Below, one piece after another: positions 27,664 to 33,506 of a stretch of 33,506 bases of DNA. Each line of letters starts with the position of its first letter. Position 1 is the stretch's first letter. Both the position numbers and the translations under genes were made by a program. The stretch spans positions 1 to 33,506 of the forward strand of contig CADWAF010004157.1 in assembly GCA_902984215.1 (NCBI GenBank), read 5' to 3'. This DNA is from Willaertia magna (lineage: Eukaryota > Heterolobosea > Eutetramitea > Acrasida > Naegleriidae). A model generated the notes under the pieces. The model was not told the origin of the DNA and ran no database searches. It was given only the letters and a program-made list of their open reading frames with translations.

Positions 27664-29370
27664 ATGTCGTTGGGTGCTTCTTCGGAACTAGATGTTTTGC
27701 TTCAAAAAGCAAATACTTGTGTTCACAATAATCAATTGGATACAGCTATAGAACTATTCACAAAAGCTTCACATTTAGATCCAAATAATGCTTTTGTGTA
27801 TGATATGAGAGCATCGGTATTTGTTTTAATGGAAGATTACGAACATGCTCTTGTCGATGCAAGTAAAGCAATTGAAATAAAACCAAACTTGTCTCAAGCT
27901 TATTTTCGAAAGGGACTTTGTCTTTCGTTACTTGGAAGAATGGAAGAAGCTATTTTTACATTAGAAAAAGGTTTGGAAATTAATCCAAAAAACACAACAA
28001 TGTTACAATTAAGATCAGATTTAATTGAATACTTAATGTCAAAACAAAATAACGAAAATACTAATAATATTTCTTTAGGTGGTGGGGATTTAGCACCGTT
28101 TAGTGAAGAAGAAAAATTACCTGTGACTGTTTTAAGTGGATTTTTAGGTTCTGGAAAAACAACATTATTAAATCACATATTAAACAATAAACAAGGACTA
28201 AAGGTGGCTGTTATTGTTAACGATATGAGTGAAGTAAATATAGATGCAGAGTTAGTAAAACAAAATAGTTCATTCTCAAGAGTTGATGAGAAAATGGTAG
28301 AAATGACAAATGGTTGTATATGTTGTACATTAAGAGATGATTTATTACAAGAAGTTTCAAAACTTGCAAAAGAGAAAAGGTTTGATTATTTAGTAATTGA
28401 AAGTACTGGAATAGCAGAATCTTTGCCTGTGGCACAAACATTCTTCTTTCAAGATCAATATGGTAAAATGCTTTCTCACTATACAAGACTTGATACAATG
28501 GTTACAATGATTGATTGCTTAAATTTTATGAAGGATTATACAAGTGAAGAAACATTAAGTGATAGAGAGATGGGAATTAGTAAAGACGATAAAAGAAATA
28601 TTGTAAAATTATTATTAGATCAAATTGAATTTGCAAATGTAATTATATTAAATAAGACTGATTTAGTGAGTGAGGAACAAGTTAACAAATTAGAGGCAAT
28701 TATTAAAAGAATAAACACTTATGCAAAGATTATTAAGACAAGCTATTCCAAAGTGGATCTATCGTTAATATTAAATACAAGATTATTTTCATATGAAAGT
28801 GCAGTCAAAACGCCAAGTTGGATTAAAGAATTACAAAGTGAACATACACCAGAAACAGAAGAATATGGAATAAGTTCATTTATTTATAAAAGAAGAAAAC
28901 CTTTTAATGCACAAAAATTATATAATATTATAAAGGAGGGATGTTTAAAGGGAGTATTAAGATCAAAGGGTTTCTTTTGGTTAGCAAGTGACAACAAACT
29001 TCTTTATGAATGGTCAACTGCTGGGGAAACTCTATATTTTGCACCAAAAACCTTTTGGTTTTCATCAATTCCAAAAGAGCAATTAGAACAAATACCTCCA
29101 GAAAAACTACTAGAGCTTCAGTCACAAATGAAATGCGAAGGAAAATATGGAGACAGAAGACAAGAATTAGTTTTTATTGGAAACAAAATGAATAAGGATG
29201 AAATAATATCAATTTTAGACAGTTGTCTATTAAGTGAAGAAGAAATGAGTAAGGAAATGGAAGAATGGGAAACAATTTACAACAATCCATTCAAAGAAAT
29301 GTTAGAATGTAATGACCACTCCCATGAAGGGCATCATCACCATGATGAAAATGAACATTGCCATCACTAA
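27664..29370 (+). CDS. TPR - CobW/G3E GTPase fusion (ZNG1/COG0523-like metallochaperone)
   Basis: A 568-residue, single-exon fusion. Residues ~5-125 are three TPR units (DTAIELFTKASHLDPNNAFV, YEHALVDASKAIEIKPNLSQ, MEEAIFTLEKGLEINPKNTT). From ~150 the COG0523/CobW GTPase follows: Walker A GFLGSGKTT (159-167), the metal-binding CxCC motif in NGCICCTLRDDL (Cys218, Cys220, Cys221), VIESTGIAESLPVAQTFF, and the base-recognition NKTD. A CobW C-terminal domain (SSFIYKRRKPFNAQKLYNII, RRQELVFIGNKMNKDE) and a His-rich tail (HSHEGHHHHDENEHCHH) complete it. G3E GTPases such as ZNG1 hand zinc to client metalloproteins; the CxCC and His tail support Zn binding. The TPR head is unusual and may bring the client or a chaperone. 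It neighbours another TPR fusion gene. Confidence 0.92.
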   Translation: MSLGASSELDVLLQKANTCVHNNQLDTAIELFTKASHLDPNNAFVYDMRASVFVLMEDYEHALVDASKAIEIKPNLSQAYFRKGLCLSLLGRMEEAIFTLEKGLEINPKNTTMLQLRSDLIEYLMSKQNNENTNNISLGGGDLAPFSEEEKLPVTVLSGFLGSGKTTLLNHILNNKQGLKVAVIVNDMSEVNIDAELVKQNSSFSRVDEKMVEMTNGCICCTLRDDLLQEVSKLAKEKRFDYLVIESTGIAESLPVAQTFFFQDQYGKMLSHYTRLDTMVTMIDCLNFMKDYTSEETLSDREMGISKDDKRNIVKLLLDQIEFANVIILNKTDLVSEEQVNKLEAIIKRINTYAKIIKTSYSKVDLSLILNTRLFSYESAVKTPSWIKELQSEHTPETEEYGISSFIYKRRKPFNAQKLYNIIKEGCLKGVLRSKGFFWLASDNKLLYEWSTAGETLYFAPKTFWFSSIPKEQLEQIPPEKLLELQSQMKCEGKYGDRRQELVFIGNKMNKDEIISILDSCLLSEEEMSKEMEEWETIYNNPFKEMLECNDHSHEGHHHHDENEHCHH

Positions 29371-29438
29371 CTAACCTAGTTCTTAGTTGTTAACAAACAT
29401 TAAGCCCCACAAACATATATTATATTTCCAAACTTGCA

Positions 29439-29452
29439 TTCCTACGTAGGAA
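29439..29452. promoter_or_regulatory. 14-bp perfect palindrome TTCCTACGTAGGAA
   Basis: A perfect dyad in the 134-bp spacer between the two TPR fusion genes, 53 bp before the ATG at 29505. Its GC content is well above the surrounding sequence. It could be a site for a dimeric regulator of the transglutaminase-like gene; this is inferred from symmetry and position alone. Confidence 0.35.
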
Positions 29453-29504
29453 ATAAATTAATCATAAAAAAATATAAAATTTTTCATTGTACACTAAGTA
29501 AGGG

Positions 29505-31361
29505 ATGAATCGTTCTAGAAATACATCGAGGAACACTACTGCTATAGATAATACTACGGCAATTAAATCATATAACAGTTTATTTGAAAAGGGAAAGAAG
29601 CTTTTTAATGAGGGCCGATATCAAGAAGCTCAAAAAGTTTTTGAAGATCACTTAAAGACTAACCCTAGTCATTCATTATCAATTGCTTATAAGGGTATGA
29701 TTGAATTAAAGACTAAAAAACCAGAAAGAGCATTAATGTATTTCTTAAAAGTAGAGCCCGTATTATCAAAGTCAAACTCTAGAAAATTCTTATTTATGAA
29801 TATGGCTGAAACCTATGGAGAATTATCAAGTACTGAAAGGGCTGTTGAATATTATGATAAAGTATTAGCTATTGATCCCGAAAATAAAACAGCAATTCAA
29901 TCTAAGGCTAAACTTTTAGGCGTAGATGTTTCACAACCTACTACAAAGAAACCTACTAATGTAGCATCTACCGCTAAATTAACACCTGTAAAGAGGACAG
30001 TAGCTAAGGCAACTAACTTTATGTCAAAGATGGAAAATAGTTTAAAACCTTTAACTGCCACTAGATCTTCAAACAATTTTTCTTCAACAAATGAATTTAT
30101 CACACCTATAAACGCTTGTAAGGTTGAAGTGCGAAATCCACCAGAAAATAGAGTAGAAAGGAAATGTCAAGATAGTTATAATCAAATTGATAAACGAGCT
30201 AGAGGAACACCGAAATCAGAAGAAAAATCTTTGTCTTCACTTGCTAAATACTTAACTGAACCTTATCACACGGTTGAAGAAAAGTCTAGATCTATTTTCA
30301 TTTGGGTCACAAACAATATTACTTATGATACAGAAGCATATTTCTCTGGTAATCTTGGTAGTTGCAGTCCTGGAGATGTTTTAAGGAAAAAGAAAAGTGT
30401 ATGTTCTGGATATTCAAACATATTCCAACAATTATGTTTACATGGAGGCGTTCAAAATTGTGTTGTGATTAGTGGTTATGCGAAGGGACTAAGTGTGCCG
30501 GCTGGTGAGAAATTTAAAAAAACTAATCATGCTTGGAACGCTGTTCAAACAGAAGATGGAGAATGGCACTTAGTTGACTCAACTTGGGGAGCTGGACATG
30601 TAGAAGGAGGTAAATTTGTTAAAAACTTTATAGATAGATATTTCTTTATTTCTCCAAATGAATTAATTAACAGTCACTTACCAGAAGATGACAAGTGGCA
30701 ACTTCTTTTACAGCATGTAACTATTGATAACTTTGAACAAAGTTTAAAAATTCCAGCAGAAGCTTTCTCGGTGGGTTTTGTTCCAATATCCCACCCCAAT
30801 GCCGTTTATACACTCAAAACAGTTGCTAGAGATGAGATAAAAGTGAAATTGAATCCAGGAAATAATTTACTAGTAAACGTGAGAGAAGAAAAGGGTAGTT
30901 CTGTATTATGGGAATGTTCATATGTGACAGAAGATTCTCCTGGTCAATTCACTATTTTAATATCTTTACCTACAAGAGTAAATTATGAAGTTTTGATATT
31001 TGCAACTACTAAAACAAATCAATCAATATTTTGTGCTAGTTATTTGTATAAAATTGCTCAAGGCACTAAGGTTGATGATAGTGGATTCCCAAAAACTTAT
31101 ACAAAATTTAATGAAGTAAAAGCTAAAATTATTTCTCCACTTGAAGGTCAATTAAAAAATGGGACAACCTATCATTTCCATTTTATAGTGCCTAATTGTG
31201 AAGGAATATCATTAAATTATTATACTAAATTTATACCACTTAAAAAGAATGGAGATTCATTTGAAGAAGATTATAAAATTGATTCTAGAGGAGGTACGCT
31301 CAAAGTTTTTATGAAAAAATCATCTACTACATTTGATGGTTTACTAGAGTACAGAGTTTAA
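29505..31361 (+). CDS. TPR - transglutaminase-like (KY/hillarin-type) protein
   Basis: A 618-residue single-exon protein. Residues ~18-130 are TPR units (FEKGKKLFNEGRYQEAQKVF, NMAETYGELSSTERAVEYYD). A Ser/Thr/Lys-rich linker follows, then a transglutaminase-core domain (~235-420): KSRSIFIWVTNNITYDTEAY, DVLRKKKSVCSGYSNIFQQL, KTNHAWNAVQTEDGEWHLVD and STWGAGHVEGGKFVKNFIDR. The papain-like triad Cys300, His342 and Asp358 is intact. The sequence is of the kyphoscoliosis peptidase/hillarin type, which has a cytoskeleton-linked protease or cross-linking role in animals, and like those proteins it has further beta-rich repeats after the core (~430-618; two KY-like modules). No signal peptide. Whether it cuts or cross-links proteins cannot be told. 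It lies 134 bp after the TPR-GTPase gene on the same strand. Confidence 0.88.
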   Translation: MNRSRNTSRNTTAIDNTTAIKSYNSLFEKGKKLFNEGRYQEAQKVFEDHLKTNPSHSLSIAYKGMIELKTKKPERALMYFLKVEPVLSKSNSRKFLFMNMAETYGELSSTERAVEYYDKVLAIDPENKTAIQSKAKLLGVDVSQPTTKKPTNVASTAKLTPVKRTVAKATNFMSKMENSLKPLTATRSSNNFSSTNEFITPINACKVEVRNPPENRVERKCQDSYNQIDKRARGTPKSEEKSLSSLAKYLTEPYHTVEEKSRSIFIWVTNNITYDTEAYFSGNLGSCSPGDVLRKKKSVCSGYSNIFQQLCLHGGVQNCVVISGYAKGLSVPAGEKFKKTNHAWNAVQTEDGEWHLVDSTWGAGHVEGGKFVKNFIDRYFFISPNELINSHLPEDDKWQLLLQHVTIDNFEQSLKIPAEAFSVGFVPISHPNAVYTLKTVARDEIKVKLNPGNNLLVNVREEKGSSVLWECSYVTEDSPGQFTILISLPTRVNYEVLIFATTKTNQSIFCASYLYKIAQGTKVDDSGFPKTYTKFNEVKAKIISPLEGQLKNGTTYHFHFIVPNCEGISLNYYTKFIPLKKNGDSFEEDYKIDSRGGTLKVFMKKSSTTFDGLLEYRV

Positions 31362-31395
31362 TTCATATTAAATAATGTATTAATAAGACAGTAAT

Positions 31396-31677
31396 TTAAT
31401 TCTTAGGTCCTAATAAAATACGATGTAATTTTAATATTCTTTTAGTTGTTATAACTTCTGGTTTTTTCTCATGCACTAATATAGCAGTGTCAACAATTAA
31501 ATTTTCAAATTTTCCTTCGAAAATAAAGTTATCAATCTTTACTATTGGTTTTTCAGTTTCTATGCCTATAATAGAGTAATTATGAAACATTAAATTTTCA
31601 ATTTGGTTAAAATCGGAAATATCAAAAACTAAATGTATGTCATCATATTCTTCTTCCGAATAATTGTCGTTGGACAT
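31396..31677 (-). CDS. GTF3C6: TFIIIC subunit 6 (GTF3C6/tau55-type) beta-barrel protein
   Basis: A 93-residue protein that looks like a single TFIIIC triple-barrel/Tau55-type domain. An acidic start (MSNDNYSEEEYDD) leads to IHLVFDISDF, then YSIIGIETEKPIVKIDNFIF, EGKFENLIVDTAILVHEKK and RILKLHRILLGPKN. The core matches human GTF3C6 (CKVLGIDTERPILQVDSCVF, AGEYEDTLGTCVIFEE). TFIIIC recruits RNA polymerase III to tRNA and other small RNA genes; this subunit pairs with GTF3C5/tau95. Length covers only the barrel; the acidic tail of the animal protein is missing, as in some fungal relatives. Convergent with the transglutaminase-like gene, 34 bp away. Its C-terminal third lies just outside duplicated block B, so this is the complete, presumably original, copy. 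Confidence 0.65.
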   Translation of the reverse strand: MSNDNYSEEEYDDIHLVFDISDFNQIENLMFHNYSIIGIETEKPIVKIDNFIFEGKFENLIVDTAILVHEKKPEVITTKRILKLHRILLGPKN

Positions 31678-31916
31678 TTTTTTTTAAAATTAAATATTAC
31701 ACAAGATTTAAACGTGTAATTAGTTAAAACCAACTTATTATTTGCATTTTGATTTTGGGCATAAATGTTTGTTTTACAACTAATTTTTTCATTACAAAAT
31801 AATTCTCTTACCGATTTTTCTATTGGTATTGTTAAAAGAATTGATGATAAGGGAAGAGTTAAATAAATTATTAACTTGCAAAAAATTAAAATAAACTAAC
31901 TAATTAATAATAGCGA

Positions 31917-32498
31917 TCAAACCAAGTTTTCAGGAATAATATTACCAGGCGGATTTAATTTCATATCCAAAACCTTGCTAAAAAACCACTCCAAAATTTC
32001 ATAAGTTCTATTTCTATCATTCTCAAAATTTATTTTTTCTATCTGATATTCTCTTTCCCGTAAAGTTTCTTCAAAACTCTTCACAGTCTTATTCCACCTT
32101 TCAATATCTTCCAAATTTTTCACCGAATTAGTATTACAAAATAAAATTAAAATTACAGTGTTTGCATCACAAAATCTTTTAATAATTTTCATAATATCTA
32201 CACTTTTATCCAAACTATCTTTATCGTTTTGTAATAAAAAAATAATTCCATTGTTCTTCTTGACATAATCACAAAACCACTCTCCATAGGAATAATACGA
32301 AAGATTAAAAGAATTTAATAGAAAATTATTATATTCTACTGTTGAATAATTTACTTCAACTAATTCATCTTGAAAACCGTACGTGGCACAACCTTTTTTC
32401 ACTTGAAAAAGCCCAAGAAATTTATCAAAATCTTGCTGACAGTTATTTCCGTAAAAGCAAAGAAATTGATCTTGTTTGTTAATGAAATATTCCATCAT
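31917..32498 (-). CDS. Degenerate Arf-like (pseudo-GTPase) protein
   Basis: 193 residues, stop TGA. No strong family signature, but the order of segments follows a small GTPase of the Arf type: FLCFYGNNCQQDFDKFLGLF where the P-loop would be, CATYGFQDELVEVNYSTVEY (Arf: PTIGFNVETVEYKN), YSYGEWFCDYVKKNNGIIFL (Arf: RPLWRHYFQNTQGLIFV), DKDSLDKSVDIMKIIKRFC, TVILILFCNTNSVKN (Arf: LLVFANKQDLP) and a final helix YEILEWFFSKVLDMKL (Arf: GLDWLSNQL). The GxxxxGK(S/T) loop, the WDxGGQ segment and NKxD are all replaced, so nucleotide binding is unlikely. No N-terminal glycine for myristoylation: the frame begins MMEYF. Two adjacent ATGs are possible starts. A second, damaged copy is at 25710-26162. The match is by eye, so I keep the name tentative. 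Confidence 0.5.
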   Translation of the reverse strand: MMEYFINKQDQFLCFYGNNCQQDFDKFLGLFQVKKGCATYGFQDELVEVNYSTVEYNNFLLNSFNLSYYSYGEWFCDYVKKNNGIIFLLQNDKDSLDKSVDIMKIIKRFCDANTVILILFCNTNSVKNLEDIERWNKTVKSFEETLREREYQIEKINFENDRNRTYEILEWFFSKVLDMKLNPPGNIIPENLV

Positions 32499-32580
32499 TT
32501 TTTTAATTTTTTTATTTTATTGTTAACAATAAACAACTAATTTTATTCTAAAAGTGACCAATCCACGTCAGCGAAACGTA

Positions 32581-32608
32581 GAAGCTTTTGTAACGAAGCT
32601 TTTGTAAC
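32581..32608. repeat. 14-bp tandem duplication
   Basis: GAAGCTTTTGTAAC occurs twice head to tail in block B but once in block A (26241-26254), in the leader upstream of the Arf-like gene and next to the conserved CCACGTCA motif (32563-32570). It marks a post-duplication slippage event in copy B or a loss in copy A. Confidence 0.85.
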
Positions 32609-32734
32609 AAAAAACAAAAAACTTGAAAGTTTATTAGGCCGGATAGGTTTGGATCCCTCACAGCAACAAAAAAATGTTTTTCTTTATCTTGAGAGTTCAG
32701 AGAAGATTAATGAACTAATTTATTAAGGTTTAAT

Positions 32735-33506
32735 TTATTTGAAAATTGCAACACGAGCATTTCCAGTATCTGCAACATATAATTCACCAGATAAAGGATC
32801 AATTGCTAAATCAGAAATTAATTTAAATTGACCATCCTTTTTACCTTCTGTACCAAATGCTTTAACACCTCCATTTGCCTTAGATATTTGAACTCTATAA
32901 TTGTATCCATCTGCAATATACATTGTTCCAGTACATTTCTCAATAATTGCATGATTTGGGTAATTAACTTGGCCTAATGGATTGCCATTTCCTCCAGTTC
33001 CAAAAGTTTTAAGTAATTTTCCCTTCTTAGAGTATGTCACAATCATTTGGTGACCAGAACTTGTGATAACTAAATTACCGTCTTGATCCAAGTCAATACC
33101 TAGTGGATCTGTTAATTTAACAGTTGTTTGTTCGAATCTACTTCCTAACTCATTGAGTAGTTTACCTTCTTTTGAATAGACTTGAACTGAATCTCTTCCT
33201 CTGTTTACAACATAAATAGAGCTATCTCTTTGGTCAACTACAACACCTACTGGATCATAAATTTCACCTTCTTTTAAACCACCACTACTACCACCTATTC
33301 TCCAAATTAATTCTTGACCATCTAAACTCATCTTAATAATATATTGATCTTCTTTACAAGTTATTACAATGGTATCTTCATTGTTGTCAATAGAAATGTG
33401 ATTTGGTTTATAAGGAGCAGTGAAACTATACTTTAATTTCTTTGTTGTTAAATCAAAGGCATGGATTTTACGTTCATAACAATTGTCAGCAACGAAAATT
33501 AATTTG
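32735..33506 (-). CDS. NHL-repeat beta-propeller protein (5' end outside window)
   Basis: 256 residues are visible, ending at 32735; the frame is open to the right edge of the window, so the N-terminus is missing. Repeats match the NHL/SMP-30-like six-bladed propeller type: KLIFVADNCYERKIHAF, KPNHISIDNNEDTIVITCKE, IYDPVGVVVDQRDSSIYVVN, DPLGIDLDQDGNLVITSSGH, NYPNHAIIEKCTGTMYIADG and SDLAIDPLSGELYVADTGNA. There is no visible partner domain (RING, TRIM or kinase) in this part. Compared with copy A it lacks a three-residue Gly-Gly-Asn unit and has Ile at the codon used as the start in copy A. An internal Met (33329-33331) starts the longest ATG-led frame, but the open, homologous sequence upstream shows the gene extends further. 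Confidence 0.82.
   Translation of the reverse strand, partial: KLIFVADNCYERKIHAFDLTTKKLKYSFTAPYKPNHISIDNNEDTIVITCKEDQYIIKMSLDGQELIWRIGGSSGGLKEGEIYDPVGVVVDQRDSSIYVVNRGRDSVQVYSKEGKLLNELGSRFEQTTVKLTDPLGIDLDQDGNLVITSSGHQMIVTYSKKGKLLKTFGTGGNGNPLGQVNYPNHAIIEKCTGTMYIADGYNYRVQISKANGGVKAFGTEGKKDGQFKLISDLAIDPLSGELYVADTGNARVAIFK

Larger units (their letters stand above)
31520..33506. repeat. Duplicated block, copy B (intact)
   Basis: The partner of 25189-27157, same orientation, 4.4 kb away. The left edge falls inside the GTF3C6-like frame, so the block boundary cuts a gene that is whole here. The right edge is not seen: the alignment reaches the last base of the window, which equals 27157 in copy A. 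The genes here are complete or open to the window end, so this copy is taken as the source. Confidence 0.93.

Noticed and set aside
28217..28498. Minus-strand frames opposite the TPR-GTPase gene (28217-28498, 28928-29125)
   Set aside because: Antisense shadows of a well-supported conserved domain.

Overview
This is a gene-dense, AT-rich nuclear window from a unicellular eukaryote that uses the standard genetic code (TAA, TAG and TGA all end recognisable genes). Most genes have no intron. The introns I could resolve are few and very short (42-79 bp, GT...AG), and the exons on either side rejoin in frame through recognisable domains. The mix of genes (GPI transamidase, SWR1/NuA4, autophagy, a TALE homeobox, and IQCH and NEK1-like genes typical of flagellated lineages), the AT bias and the scarcity of introns fit a heterolobosean amoeboflagellate of the Naegleria/Willaertia type. 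That assignment is an inference from style and content, not proof.

Layout. 0.2-3.5 kb: alpha/beta hydrolase (+), a tiny membrane protein (-), a short CCDC174-like protein (-), and a divergently transcribed endonuclease/exonuclease/phosphatase-family protein (+, one intron). 3.5-9.7 kb: six minus-strand genes, PIG-S, a Dabb-domain protein, inositol monophosphatase, DMAP1/SWC4, an Atg8 that ends directly in glycine, and a peroxiredoxin-like protein lacking the usual first cysteine. 9.7-12.5 kb: a gene-poor stretch around one orphan membrane protein. 12.5-13.75 kb: a TALE homeobox gene with a PBC-like homeodomain. 13.8-19.4 kb: a NEK1-like kinase (three exons) and a full-length IQCH homologue (two exons), both minus. 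19.5-25.1 kb: a TPR protein, NAA50, an armadillo-like membrane protein, a small secreted basic protein, and a TM2-domain protein with an 18-nt first exon.

25.2-33.5 kb is the unusual part. A roughly 2-kb block is present twice in the same orientation (25189-27157 and 31520-33506), separated by two adjacent TPR fusion genes: TPR plus a CobW/G3E GTPase, and TPR plus a transglutaminase-like domain. The block carries, all on the minus strand, a TFIIIC subunit 6-like gene, a very divergent Arf-like protein that has lost its GTP-binding P-loop, and an NHL beta-propeller gene. The right-hand copy looks ancestral, because its first two genes are complete. The left-hand copy is cut inside the TFIIIC gene at one end and inside the NHL gene at the other, is bracketed by a perfect 25-bp direct repeat, and has a 41-bp inverted templated insertion that truncates its Arf-like gene. 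Every coding indel I found between the copies outside that insertion is a multiple of three. The window ends exactly at the base where the homology of the left copy stops.

I found no rRNA, convincing tRNA, CRISPR array or transposase-bearing element. The most original material is the architecture of the duplicated block, the degenerate Arf-like family inside it, and the TPR-G3E GTPase fusion next to it.
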